A stretch of 64,000 bases of DNA from Candidatus Gastranaerophilales bacterium (GCA_944326485.1 CALVED010000001.1:62001-126000), one strand, 5' to 3'. Numbered from the stretch's first letter, positions 17,993 to 27,244 are shown. Made by a program: numbers and translations. The notes: generated by a model from the sequence alone, not told the origin.

Positions 17993-19771
17993 CTATTTCA
18001 TCATTTTTATTTTTTGAATTCTTGTTTTTGCATATTCTGCTTTTTCATTCTCTTGGAATTCATCTTTAGGTAACAACTGAATAAATTTTTCATAACAATT
18101 TAACGCATTTTTTTGTTCAGATAAATTATCAAAAGCAAATCCTAAATAAAAATATGCCAAAACATTATTTTTATCTAGCTCAATTGCTTTATATAATGCT
18201 GCTGTAGAAGCGGCATAATTATTTTGTGCAATATAAATTATACCTTTATAAAAATATAGTATTGAAGAAGTAGGATCAATGTTTAAAGCTTCATCTGTCA
18301 ACCTCATAGCTTCAATATAATTTTGTGAATCAAAAGCTGAAATTATCTGATTAATATAATTTCCTGCAGAAATCTCATTTAACTTTTTTATAAGAATATT
18401 AACAAGAACCTTTTCTTCATCAGTTGTAGCTATTTGCATAGCTTTTTCAACATATTTTCTTGATGTTTCGTAGTCACCATTATAGAAATAATAATAACCA
18501 AACTGAAGATTCACTAATGTTCCATTTGGATTAAAAGCAACAGCTCTATTCAAATTTTCTAATGCATTTTGCATTTGTCCTAATTCCATATAACATCTAG
18601 CCTTATATGCTAAAATATGGTCTGTTTCAATTATATCCTTACTATTTAAAATATCTAAAGCTTGTTGGTAATAACCTTGCATCATTAAATTAATAATTTC
18701 TTGTTGTTTATCAGAATAAATTGATGATGATAATACATTATATGTTGTAATATCTTGTTCTGTAGATACTTTACTTTTTACAGCATTTAATGCATCTAAC
18801 GCTTCCTTATTCTTCCCTGCTTTTATCAATTTGTCTATTTCTATGAATTTTGCAACAATTGAATCAGGATAATTTTTCTGAATTTTTTCTGCATACACTG
18901 AAGAAGATTCCTTATCATCAAATTCTATAAGTAAATTATATATATCATAATAACTTTTTTCTATATTATCGCCATTTTGACTATACAAAATACTAGCAAT
19001 TTTTTTATCAGAAAAATTTTGCTTTTCCATTAATTTGAATAATTCATATTTTTGGTCATTAGAAATATCATCATCCAGATTTTGAATTTCTTTATATTCA
19101 ATAACTGCAGCATTTAAATTTTCATTCTTTGTTAAAAAATATACTTTTAATTTTCTAATATCATTACTTTCATCTCGGTTTAAAGAAATAAATAGATTAC
19201 AAACAGAGACAGCATCAACGTAATTTCCGGTATAATCAAAAACAAACTTAATACCATCTAATACAAGACCTCTGTCATTAAAACTTCTAACAGAATTTTT
19301 TATATATTTTTCTGCTGCTTGATTATTATCATTTAATAACGCCAATACAGCTAAATTAACATAAATAGAAGACTTATACCTAAAATATTTACTATATTCA
19401 ACAATATTAAGAAATAAGCTTCTTATTTCATTGAGATTTTCTTCAGAAAGCTTATTATTATCTTTTTGTTCTTTTAAAAATGTCAATTTATTAAATGCTT
19501 CAAAATAATTTTGACTTTTAATGTATGCATCTGTTAATGCAATATATAAAGAATAATTATCAGGCGTGTCTTGTATTTGATTAATCAAATCATTAATTAT
19601 AAGATTATAATCTTCAGTAGTTACTCTATTTTCATATATAGAACTACGAACTATACTGCTTTGTTTAGCTAAAGAATTTCTTGGATATACTGTCCTATCT
19701 ACTATAGCATCAGCTAATGCTTCATATCCAAAAGAACAGATTAACATTAATAAACAAATTTTTAATTTCAT
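17993..19771 (-). CDS. secreted tetratricopeptide repeat protein
   Basis: A protein of about 592 residues with a signal peptide (MKLKICLLMLICSFGYEALA). Multiple TPR helix pairs follow, most obvious from about residue 350 on: ILAYKARCYMELGQMQNALE, GTLVNLQFGYYYFYNGDYE, SILYFYKGIIYIAQNNYA and VLAYFYLGFAFDNLSEQKNA. It is probably periplasmic or outer-membrane associated and acts in protein interaction. ATG 19771 is chosen because GAGG lies six bases before it. It sits downstream of the two-partner secretion genes on the same strand, but a terminator separates them. Confidence 0.85.
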   Translation of the reverse strand: MKLKICLLMLICSFGYEALADAIVDRTVYPRNSLAKQSSIVRSSIYENRVTTEDYNLIINDLINQIQDTPDNYSLYIALTDAYIKSQNYFEAFNKLTFLKEQKDNNKLSEENLNEIRSLFLNIVEYSKYFRYKSSIYVNLAVLALLNDNNQAAEKYIKNSVRSFNDRGLVLDGIKFVFDYTGNYVDAVSVCNLFISLNRDESNDIRKLKVYFLTKNENLNAAVIEYKEIQNLDDDISNDQKYELFKLMEKQNFSDKKIASILYSQNGDNIEKSYYDIYNLLIEFDDKESSSVYAEKIQKNYPDSIVAKFIEIDKLIKAGKNKEALDALNAVKSKVSTEQDITTYNVLSSSIYSDKQQEIINLMMQGYYQQALDILNSKDIIETDHILAYKARCYMELGQMQNALENLNRAVAFNPNGTLVNLQFGYYYFYNGDYETSRKYVEKAMQIATTDEEKVLVNILIKKLNEISAGNYINQIISAFDSQNYIEAMRLTDEALNIDPTSSILYFYKGIIYIAQNNYAASTAALYKAIELDKNNVLAYFYLGFAFDNLSEQKNALNCYEKFIQLLPKDEFQENEKAEYAKTRIQKIKMMK

Positions 19772-19828
19772 ATTAAACCTCATAATTACTTAATTCATGT
19801 TATCATTAATTTAATAATTTAGTCAAAT

Positions 19829-19859
19829 TAAAAAGGAGCCTGTTATAGGCTCCTTTTTA
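19829..19859 (-). terminator. Rho-independent terminator after first tpsA gene
   Basis: AAAAAGGAGCCT and AGGCTCCTTTTT form a 12-bp perfect stem with a 5-nt loop (GTTAT), ending in T runs on both strands. It lies about 20 bases past the stop of the leftward tpsA paralogue. Confidence 0.9.
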
Positions 19860-19880
19860 TAACAATTAGATCTTTTTTAC

Positions 19881-21857
19881 TTATTCTTCTTCGTCATCAA
19901 CAATCTCTATTTGACTAGCTGCAGCAAATACATCTACAAAAGTTGTTCTACCATCTGTTATATTTGCAACATTGCTATATGTTTCAGGTTGACGAGGTAA
20001 TTTATTTAACATTTGAGCTTGATCTTCACCATCAACAGTTTCTTCTTGAACTGGAGGATTTACAACCGGTCTTTTATTTACTAATAAGATTTTTTCTGTA
20101 CCATCTTCATATTGAATATGATGTCTTTTATTATATAGACCGTCTTCTGTTGGAGCAGCAGAGTCAGTAACTTCAAAATCAGGATTTGATGTAAATTTTC
20201 CACCAACTTCAATATAAGCACGATCTGCACTATCACCTTCATGTCTTAAGACTTCAGAAGTTTTATGATTACCAGAAAGGATTCTTTTTGCATTAAGTGT
20301 CATATCATTACCAGATATTAAACTTGAAACTGCTAAGTCACCATCGGTGTTGATTGTCATATCATGACCAGCTTTTGCAACTAAATCATTATTTCTATCA
20401 CCAACATTTGCCAGAGTTAAATCAATATCATTACCAGCATATATATTTGCTTGACTGTTCTTTAAATCAATATTTCCAGTAACATTTGTTGCTGCATCTA
20501 AATTAACTTTTGGTGATTCCATAGAAGTATCTTGAGCTAAAATATAACCTTTTGAAGCTTTTGCATTAACTTCTTTACCAGCTTTTAACTTAGCACTGTA
20601 GAACCAAACATCATTATCAGAATTTACATTGATTTTTTCATTAGCTATAACAGTTGAATCATGAACCTGAGATCTTTTTGCTCCAACTACATTTACATTA
20701 TTGCCTTTTACTGTTGATTTCTTCTGTATTGAAGCAATATTCCCTGCTGTTACATTTACATCTTTTGCTGCAGTTACTGTAGAATTGTCTATTACTGAAT
20801 CACCATTTTGAGCAATTGCTTCTACTTTTCCTACTGAATTAAATTTACTTGCTGTTACTGATGATTTATTTCCAGCTAAAATTCTTATGTTTCCACCTTC
20901 TTGAGCAGCTGCTGCATCTGAATAATTTGTTGTTGTTAAATCTGAATTGTCAACAACTACTTTATTTGATGCAGTTAACCAAATATTTCCATCATTTCCT
21001 TTAACAGCTTTTGTAGCTTTTAATGCAGCTCCGTTTAAGTTGATTTCACTGTCTACGTTGCTTGAATAATTCCTTATATCTATGTTTCCTGATTCTAATT
21101 CACCATTTACTGATACAACCATTTTATCTGTTGCACCTTTTATTCCGGATACTTCTTTTACTGCTCCGTTATTATAATATGCAAAATTTACTCCGTCTGA
21201 TGTAACAATTTTTATTTTACCAAATGAATTCTCGCCTACATTTGGTCCTATATTTGTAGATATTTTTGATCCGTTATATATTGATACATTATCTGAGGCA
21301 AATGTTACGCCTTTATCTGCATATATTTTTGCTCCATCTTCTACCAATATCCCATATTTTGAAGTAGCACCATTTCTGTCTAACTGTAATTCATTTTTGT
21401 TTGCATCAAATGTTCCGTTCATAGTTGATACTGTAAATGAATTTAAGTTTACATTTGCTCCATCTCCAAATAATACTCCATTTGGATTGATTAATATTAC
21501 TTTTCCTGTTGCATCATATCCGCATCCGCTACATCCTGATGATGTTATTTTTCCGTATATTTGTGATAATCCGCCTGCTGCATCTACTTTATTTAATGCA
21601 GTTTGATTATGTGCTGTAAATTCATAATTTACACCTGCATCTTTTCCTACATTGAATGATCCCCAATTTATTGTACCTACTCCGCCTTGTCCTGCATTGA
21701 TTTGTACATTCATATTGTTTCCGCTTGTTGTTACATCTGCATTTATTGCACTATCTAATTTTGGCAATGTATCAACTGCTATATCTGCAAATGCTGGCAT
21801 TATACTTGTTGAAGTTAAAAGTCCTACTACTATTGTTGTGCTTAAAAGTTTTCTCAT
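19881..21857 (-). CDS. TpsA-type exoprotein with filamentous haemagglutinin N-terminal (TPS) domain, paralogue 1
   Basis: A secreted two-partner-secretion passenger of about 658 residues. The signal peptide (MRKLLSTTIVVGLLTSTSIMPAFA) is followed by a TPS domain with NWGSFNVGKDAGVNYEF and ILINPNGVLFGDGANVNL, the segments recognised by TpsB. The rest is a right-handed beta-helix of short repeats (KDVNVTAGN, GNNVNVVGAK). The C-terminus is acidic (VDDEEE) with no anchor. Two Cys pairs in SSGCSGCGYD sit inside the TPS domain. ATG 21857 is preferred because AAGGAAGAAG precedes it. About 1 kb is nearly identical to paralogue 2; both ends differ. Confidence 0.9.
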   Translation of the reverse strand: MRKLLSTTIVVGLLTSTSIMPAFADIAVDTLPKLDSAINADVTTSGNNMNVQINAGQGGVGTINWGSFNVGKDAGVNYEFTAHNQTALNKVDAAGGLSQIYGKITSSGCSGCGYDATGKVILINPNGVLFGDGANVNLNSFTVSTMNGTFDANKNELQLDRNGATSKYGILVEDGAKIYADKGVTFASDNVSIYNGSKISTNIGPNVGENSFGKIKIVTSDGVNFAYYNNGAVKEVSGIKGATDKMVVSVNGELESGNIDIRNYSSNVDSEINLNGAALKATKAVKGNDGNIWLTASNKVVVDNSDLTTTNYSDAAAAQEGGNIRILAGNKSSVTASKFNSVGKVEAIAQNGDSVIDNSTVTAAKDVNVTAGNIASIQKKSTVKGNNVNVVGAKRSQVHDSTVIANEKINVNSDNDVWFYSAKLKAGKEVNAKASKGYILAQDTSMESPKVNLDAATNVTGNIDLKNSQANIYAGNDIDLTLANVGDRNNDLVAKAGHDMTINTDGDLAVSSLISGNDMTLNAKRILSGNHKTSEVLRHEGDSADRAYIEVGGKFTSNPDFEVTDSAAPTEDGLYNKRHHIQYEDGTEKILLVNKRPVVNPPVQEETVDGEDQAQMLNKLPRQPETYSNVANITDGRTTFVDVFAAASQIEIVDDEEE

Positions 21858-22160
21858 ATTCTTCTTCCTTTTATTTATCATGCATAATTATTTTTTTATT
21901 GTACTGAATCTAAAGATCATAAAGAAAAAAAATTGCTAAAATTCTTAATATTTTTTACATTTTATTTTTTTTTTGTAACAAACCTTAAATTTAAATTATA
22001 ATCTCTCTTCTAAAAAGGAAATATATCCTATATATACTATACAAAAAAAAATTAGTCCTAAATATTTCTATAATAATGATAAATTGTTAATATATTGTTA
22101 CAAAACAGGAGAAAACATATTGTTGTTTTCTCCTGTCTTATTACTACCTATAATTTATTT
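21858..22160. other. 303-nt region between the two tpsA genes
   Basis: A very AT-rich gap with both flanking genes on the minus strand. It must hold the promoter of paralogue 1 and the terminator of paralogue 2 (the hairpin at 22105-22136). Long A/T runs occur around 21950-22060. A TACAAT-like -10 candidate is visible on the minus strand near 21900, but no partner -35 convinces me. Confidence 0.5.
22105..22136 (-). terminator. hairpin after second tpsA gene
   Basis: ACAGGAGAAAAC (22105-22116) and GTTTTCTCCTGT (22125-22136) form a perfect 12-bp stem with an 8-nt loop. It lies just downstream of the leftward gene. The T run that follows on the minus strand is short, so termination is likely but not certain. 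Confidence 0.7.
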
Positions 22161-24596
22161 TTATTTTACTAGGTTATTACGTTCTGAATTTTTGCCATTA
22201 ATAGTACTTAATGTATTCATTACAGCATTGTTTAATTCAGGTTCACCTTCACCTTCAACATTATCATTGTTTGGGATATCCGGACATTCTTCTGGATTTT
22301 GGTCAGGATTTTGGTCAGGATTTTGGTCAGGATTTTGGTCTGGATTTTGATCAGGATTTTGATCAGGATTTTGGTCTGGATTTTGATCAGGAGTTTCTTG
22401 TTCATCATCTGAAATATCACCAGGATTTATAACATCCACTTCATCCCCATTATCAACATCTGGTAATGTAGGATCAGTTACTTGATCATCAACCGGTCTT
22501 TTATTTATTAATAAGATTTTTTCATCTTCACCATATTGAATATGATGTTTTCTATTAAATTTACCATCATCAGTCCTATCGCCGGATGCTGTTATTTCAT
22601 AATTATCATTTGCTACATTAGAAGTAAACTCTCCGCCAACTTCAATATAAGAACGTTCACTATCATCGCCAGGTAATTTTTCTTCAGTTGTATAAGGAAG
22701 ACCTGCAATTACTTTATTTGCATTTATAGTCATATTATTTCCAGATACTAAACTTGAAACAGATAAAGTACCATCAGTTGTAACTGTCATATCATTTCCG
22801 GCTTTTGCAACTAATCCATTTTGTCTGTTTCCAACATTGTCTAAAGTAACGTCAACATTTCTTCCTGCTAATATATTTGTTTGAATATTATTTAAATCAA
22901 TCTTACCTGTTGTTTTAACATCATTTTTACCTTGAATATAAATTTTTTCCGCAGAAACAAATTTAGTAGATTCATCAACATTTACAGAACCTTCTGCCGA
23001 TGTCAAATATACATTCTTGCCAGCTGTAATGTTTGTATTAGAAGTACTTAAATCAGATGTTTCATTTATTTCAACATTCTTTGCAGCATTTAGGTTTAAT
23101 AAACCTTTTGGTTTAAATTGAGAAGTTGATGTTAATAAAATACTTTCGTCTTTTGAAGTCAAAGAAACATTCTTATCTGCAGATAAGGTTGTTCCTGCAA
23201 GTTTTGTAGATGTTATTGAATCTTTAGAAGTTAAATTAACATTATTTTTAGCACTTAAAATTGAATCATTTAATAACAAATAGCCATTATTAGCTGTTAC
23301 ATTAATATCATTTCCGGCATTAACATCGGCATCAGCAGCCCATACCATATCACCATCAGATGCTATGTTTACATCATTAACAGCTTCAACAGAAGAATCT
23401 TGTATTTGAGCTCTTTTTGCTCCAACTACATTTACATTACTGCCTTTTACTGTTGATTTCTTCTGTATTGAAGCAATATTCCCTGCTGTTACATTTACAT
23501 CTTTTGCTGCAGTTACTGTAGAATTGTCTATTACTGAATCACCATTTTGAGCAATTGCTTCTACTTTTCCTACTGAATTAAATTTACTTGCTGTTACTGA
23601 TGATTTATTTCCAGCTAAAATTCTTATGTTTCCACCTTCTTGAGCAGCTGCTGCATCTGAATAATTTGTTGTTGTTAAATCTGAATTGTCAACAACTACT
23701 TTATTTGATGCAGTTAACCAAATATTTCCATCATTTCCTTTAACAGCTTTTGTAGCTTTTAATGCAGCTCCGTTTAAGTTGATTTCACTGTCTACGTTGC
23801 TTGAATAATTCCTTATATCTATGTTTCCTGATTCTAATTCACCATTTACTGATACAACCATTTTATCTGTTGCACCTTTTATTCCGGATACTTCTTTTAC
23901 TGCTCCGTTATTATAATATGCAAAATTTACTCCGTCTGATGTAACAATTTTTATTTTACCAAATGAATTCTCGCCTACATTTGGTCCTATATTTGTAGAT
24001 ATTTTTGATCCGTTATATATTGATACATTATCTGAGGCAAATGTTACGCCTTTATCTGCATATATTTTTGCTCCATCTTCTACCAATATCCCATATTTTG
24101 AAGTAGCACCATTTCTGTCTAACTGTAATTCATTTTTGTTTGCATCAAATGTTCCGTTCATAGTTGATACTGTAAATGAATTTAAGTTTACATTTGCTCC
24201 ATCTCCAAATAATACTCCATTTGGATTGATTAATATTACTTTTCCTGTTGCATCATATCCGCATCCGCTACATCCTGATGATGTTATTTTTCCGTATATT
24301 TGTGATAATCCGCCTGCTGCATCTACTTTATTTAATGCAGTTTGATTATGTGCTGTAAATTCATAATTTACACCTGCATCTTTTCCTACATTGAATGATC
24401 CCCAATTTATTGTACCTACTCCGCCTTGTCCTGCGTTGATTTGTACATTCATGTTGGAACCATTTGTTGTCACATCTGCATTTATTGCACTATCTAATTT
24501 TGGCAATGCATCAACTGCTATATCTGCAAATGCTGGCAAGATGCTTGTTGAGCCAATAACACCTAAAACAAGTGCTGTACTTAAAAGTTTTCTCAT
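22161..24596 (-). CDS. TpsA-type exoprotein with filamentous haemagglutinin N-terminal (TPS) domain, paralogue 2
   Basis: A secreted passenger of about 811 residues. It has a signal peptide (to PAFA), a TPS domain with NWGSFNVGKDAGVNYEF, SSGCSGCGYD and ILINPNGVLFG, and a beta-helix of KNVNLTSKDS-type repeats. The C-terminal tail is acidic and carries eight tandem PDQN units. It is longer than paralogue 1 because of extra beta-helix turns and this tail. ATG 24596 is chosen, with GGAGA eight bases before it. It is divergent from the tpsB gene, which is its likely transporter. Confidence 0.9.
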   Translation of the reverse strand: MRKLLSTALVLGVIGSTSILPAFADIAVDALPKLDSAINADVTTNGSNMNVQINAGQGGVGTINWGSFNVGKDAGVNYEFTAHNQTALNKVDAAGGLSQIYGKITSSGCSGCGYDATGKVILINPNGVLFGDGANVNLNSFTVSTMNGTFDANKNELQLDRNGATSKYGILVEDGAKIYADKGVTFASDNVSIYNGSKISTNIGPNVGENSFGKIKIVTSDGVNFAYYNNGAVKEVSGIKGATDKMVVSVNGELESGNIDIRNYSSNVDSEINLNGAALKATKAVKGNDGNIWLTASNKVVVDNSDLTTTNYSDAAAAQEGGNIRILAGNKSSVTASKFNSVGKVEAIAQNGDSVIDNSTVTAAKDVNVTAGNIASIQKKSTVKGSNVNVVGAKRAQIQDSSVEAVNDVNIASDGDMVWAADADVNAGNDINVTANNGYLLLNDSILSAKNNVNLTSKDSITSTKLAGTTLSADKNVSLTSKDESILLTSTSQFKPKGLLNLNAAKNVEINETSDLSTSNTNITAGKNVYLTSAEGSVNVDESTKFVSAEKIYIQGKNDVKTTGKIDLNNIQTNILAGRNVDVTLDNVGNRQNGLVAKAGNDMTVTTDGTLSVSSLVSGNNMTINANKVIAGLPYTTEEKLPGDDSERSYIEVGGEFTSNVANDNYEITASGDRTDDGKFNRKHHIQYGEDEKILLINKRPVDDQVTDPTLPDVDNGDEVDVINPGDISDDEQETPDQNPDQNPDQNPDQNPDQNPDQNPDQNPDQNPEECPDIPNNDNVEGEGEPELNNAVMNTLSTINGKNSERNNLVK
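22292..22392 (-). repeat. 12-nt tandem repeat encoding PDQN units
   Basis: Eight consecutive copies of a 12-nt unit (minus strand CCTGAYCAAAAT with synonymous variation) encode PDQN repeats in the C-terminal tail of TpsA paralogue 2. The copy number is expected to vary by slippage. A flexible acidic, proline-containing stalk is a reasonable structural reading. Confidence 0.9.
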
Positions 24597-24947
24597 CAAT
24601 TTTCTCCATTCTCTAACTCTAATTTTTTTATTTTACTATTATCAAGTAATACTCATCCTAAAATTCGTAAAAAAAACTTTTGCTAGTAAAAACAAAAAAA
24701 TTAATATATCTTAACTGCCTCTTTTCGTACTTAAATTGTATACTCAAACTTTTATTAAATTATTAAATATTAAGTTATGTTATTTTTTTTTTACAATTGG
24801 GCAAAATATATCATGTTGTGTTTTCATACAATTAAATTATGAAAAATAATAAAAAAAGAATATAATTTAATAATATGGAATATTTTTATTTTGTATTATA
24901 TAATGTACAGTAGCATTTGATTATAAAATTACATAGAGAGTGGAACG
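24597..24947. promoter_or_regulatory. 351-nt divergent regulatory region between tpsA2 and tpsB
   Basis: The gap separates leftward tpsA paralogue 2 from rightward tpsB and must contain both promoters. On the plus strand a TATAAT (24899-24904) lies about 45 bases before the tpsB ATG; the matching -35 (TGGAAT at 24876-24881) is weak. The rest is AT-rich with long T runs near 24780-24795. No palindromic operator was recognised. Confidence 0.5.
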
Positions 24948-26699
24948 ATGAAAAATTTAATCTTTAAAACATCCTTGATATGCTTAACTGCAATGTTTGG
25001 CAGTTGTGCCTTATCTGCACCGGATCCTGGAAACATGGGAAGTGCTTGGGGCGGTTATGACCCCGGCAGTATTGACCAATCTAACTTTATTCAAACACAA
25101 CAATATAAAGAAAAAGTTAGATATGAAGAAACAAAAGATCCTGCAATTATTGAAGAAGAAGTCCGACAAAAAATGGAGCTTCTTAACACAAAACAAGTTT
25201 CTTTTAAATTAAAGAAAATAAATATAAAAGGAAATACAGTATTTCCAACCTATCAGTTAATGAGATTAGTTGATTTCAAAATTGGTCAAGAAGTTACAAT
25301 CAATGATTTAATAATGTCTGCTAATGACATTACTGATTACTATCAAGGAAAAGGTTATATTTCAACAATAGCCTATTTACCGCCGCAAAAAGTACAAAAT
25401 GGTGAAGTAGATATTGTTATTTTGGAAGGTAAATATGGATTAGTTAATGTAAATCCAGGAAAATGGGAAAGAAAATCTTACTTAACTAAAAAATATTTAC
25501 AAGATAATAATATTGAAACCGGTAAAATATTAAATGTTAAAGATGTTCGTAATGCCCTTACTGATATGACGGCAGAAGAATATATGAAAGGTGCTGTTTC
25601 TTTCTCAGATAACGAAGAATCAGAAGAATTTTCAGATGTTACATTAGATGTAAAAGATAGATTTCCTATCAATTTAGATCTTAGATATGATAATCAAGGT
25701 AGGGATTTAATTGGAACACAAAGAGGTGTTTTATATGCTGGGTTACATGATGTAACCGGACACGGTGATACATTAATGGGTACATTGTCTATGTCATCAC
25801 GTTCTCTTGGTGTTGGAGGTATGTACTCGTTACCTATTGCTAAAAATGATACAAGGTTAAACATCGGTTATTCTTATTCTAAAGTTAGATTAGGAAAAGA
25901 ATTTAAAATGTATAATATAAAAGGTGAATCACATGATGTGTTCATAGGTGTATCTAGAAGATTAGCAAAAGGTGATGGTTATAGATTATACGGTGATATC
26001 ACATTAGATATGCGTAATACAGATATGACTTCAGGTTTAATTCCCGATCTAAATTCTTCATATAGAACAAGGGTTTTAAGAGGTTCTTTAACAGATGTTA
26101 AAGACGATTCATACGGAAGATGGTTATTTAATACAGGAGTTGCAGGTGGTATACCAATAGATGCTTCTGATTATAATAAAGCAAGAAATCTAGCAAGTAA
26201 TAACTTTGTAAAAGTTAATGCAAGTGCAGCACGTTTACAAGTGCTTCCTAAAAATAACTTAGCAATATTACAAGTTAACACACAATATGCAAACAGACAC
26301 TTATACGCATCTGAAGCAATGCAATTTGGTGGTATATCTTCTGTTAGAGGTTATGATGAAGGGTTCAGAATTGGTGACTATGGTGTTACAGCAAGTATTG
26401 AATATAGAACTCCTATTCCTGGGTTAAAAGCTTTACTTCCTGAAAAATACGGATTCATAAGCGACAGTATTCAGATTGCCGGTTTCTATGATTTTGGTTG
26501 GTTTGGTGATAGATTCATAGATGGTAGTGCTGACTATTTAATGAGTGCTGGTCCTGGTATAGTTGTTAAATTAACAAAATACTTATCTGCAAACATGTAT
26601 TGGGGTTTCCCAATTGGAAAACGTTTACCAAATTATGCTAACAGCACTGACAGAGATACTTGCAGATTCCACTTTACAGTTACTTCAAATATTTTATAA
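24948..26699 (+). CDS. TpsB outer-membrane transporter (ShlB/FhaC/HecB family)
   Basis: Omp85-superfamily transporter that moves TpsA passengers across the outer membrane. It spans 583 residues: a signal peptide (MKNLIFKTSLICLTAMFGS...), a linker, a POTRA domain (about 83-165) starting at LKKINIKGNTVFPTYQL, and a C-terminal 16-strand-type beta-barrel. The barrel contains the conserved SSVRGYDEG motif near residue 463. The Cys in GSCALS resembles a lipobox but lacks the usual spacing, so a normal signal peptide is likelier. Only one transporter is seen for the two TpsA paralogues, so it probably serves both. A strong terminator follows. Confidence 0.92.
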   Translation: MKNLIFKTSLICLTAMFGSCALSAPDPGNMGSAWGGYDPGSIDQSNFIQTQQYKEKVRYEETKDPAIIEEEVRQKMELLNTKQVSFKLKKINIKGNTVFPTYQLMRLVDFKIGQEVTINDLIMSANDITDYYQGKGYISTIAYLPPQKVQNGEVDIVILEGKYGLVNVNPGKWERKSYLTKKYLQDNNIETGKILNVKDVRNALTDMTAEEYMKGAVSFSDNEESEEFSDVTLDVKDRFPINLDLRYDNQGRDLIGTQRGVLYAGLHDVTGHGDTLMGTLSMSSRSLGVGGMYSLPIAKNDTRLNIGYSYSKVRLGKEFKMYNIKGESHDVFIGVSRRLAKGDGYRLYGDITLDMRNTDMTSGLIPDLNSSYRTRVLRGSLTDVKDDSYGRWLFNTGVAGGIPIDASDYNKARNLASNNFVKVNASAARLQVLPKNNLAILQVNTQYANRHLYASEAMQFGGISSVRGYDEGFRIGDYGVTASIEYRTPIPGLKALLPEKYGFISDSIQIAGFYDFGWFGDRFIDGSADYLMSAGPGIVVKLTKYLSANMYWGFPIGKRLPNYANSTDRDTCRFHFTVTSNIL

Positions 26700-26714
26700 T
26701 CAAATTAAAAGACA

Positions 26715-26746
26715 CAAAAAAGAGAGCATTAATGCTCTCTTTTTTT
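26715..26746 (+). terminator. Rho-independent terminator after tpsB
   Basis: AGAGAGCATTAATGCTCTCT is a perfect palindrome flanked by A and T runs, 16 to 47 bases past the tpsB stop. The AAAAAAGAGAGC / GCTCTCTTTTTT symmetry means it could work in both directions. Confidence 0.92.
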
Positions 26747-26802
26747 ATAAGTATTCATTCATATTTTTTAGCAAGGTGCCAGCGTAATATAAAAGGATAT
26801 CC

Positions 26803-26940
26803 GAGAAAAATTCACTCACACTTTCAACTTTATTTTTGAGTGAGCTTGTACCCCTAGAGAAACGAAGGTGAGCAAAATTATAGAAATTTGAATACTTTGT
26901 TACAGAATCATCTTCACAAACAAAGTTTGATACCAAATTA
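26803..26940 (+). repeat. dispersed intergenic repeat, copy B (rearranged)
   Basis: A 138-nt member of the three-copy family. The central TTTTTGAGTGAG and AAACGAAGGT blocks and the final ACTTTGTT ... AACAAAGT pair match copy C. The 5' part differs: AAAATTCACTCACACTTTCAAC matches the reverse complement of the hairpin in copies A and C, so this end is inverted and has lost its right stem arm. It lies between the tpsB terminator and the convergent small secreted-protein gene. Confidence 0.8.
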
Positions 26941-26968
26941 AATTGAAAGAAATAAATTTAATTGCTAT

Positions 26969-27244
26969 TTAAATTATAGATCTTCCTTCATATAAGAACT
27001 TAGTACGTTCATACTCTGTTTCTTTATAATCTCTATATTCTTTTTCAAGTTCTTTTTTTGTTGAAGCTTCTCTTGGTTCTATAAATGGTTGAGATTTATC
27101 CTTTCTTTTCCAATTAAACTTGAATCCATCTAATAATCCATATTCTGTTTCTGTTTTATATGTACCAATATTTATTGCAAAAACAGGAATAAAAAAACCA
27201 TTCATGACAAGAAAAATAGAAACTATAGCAATTATCTTTTTCAT
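26969..27244 (-). CDS. small secreted protein
   Basis: A 91-residue protein with a signal peptide (MKKIIAIVSIFLVMNGFFIPVFA). The short mature part is rich in Lys, Glu and aromatic residues (TETEYGLLDGFKFNWKRKDK, KKELEKEYRDYKETEYE). AAGGAGAT precedes the ATG at good spacing. It lies 60 bases downstream of the giant gene on the same strand and could be co-transcribed with it. Family not recognised. Confidence 0.7.
   Translation of the reverse strand: MKKIIAIVSIFLVMNGFFIPVFAINIGTYKTETEYGLLDGFKFNWKRKDKSQPFIEPREASTKKELEKEYRDYKETEYERTKFLYEGRSII

Noticed and set aside
22084-22350. Plus-strand frame with repeated SGFWSGFW residues
   Set aside because: It is the complement of the PDQN-coding repeat of the tpsA gene, with no ribosome site and no independent support.
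22292-22392. Regular short repeats suggesting a CRISPR array or satellite
   Set aside because: The unit is 12 nt, has no spacers, stays in frame and encodes PDQN in a tpsA gene. It is a coding tandem repeat.
26745-26936. A 63-codon minus-strand gene between tpsB and the small secreted gene
   Set aside because: It lies across repeat copy B and part of the tpsB terminator, lacks a ribosome site, and the same frame is broken in copies A and C. Kept only as an observation on the repeat.
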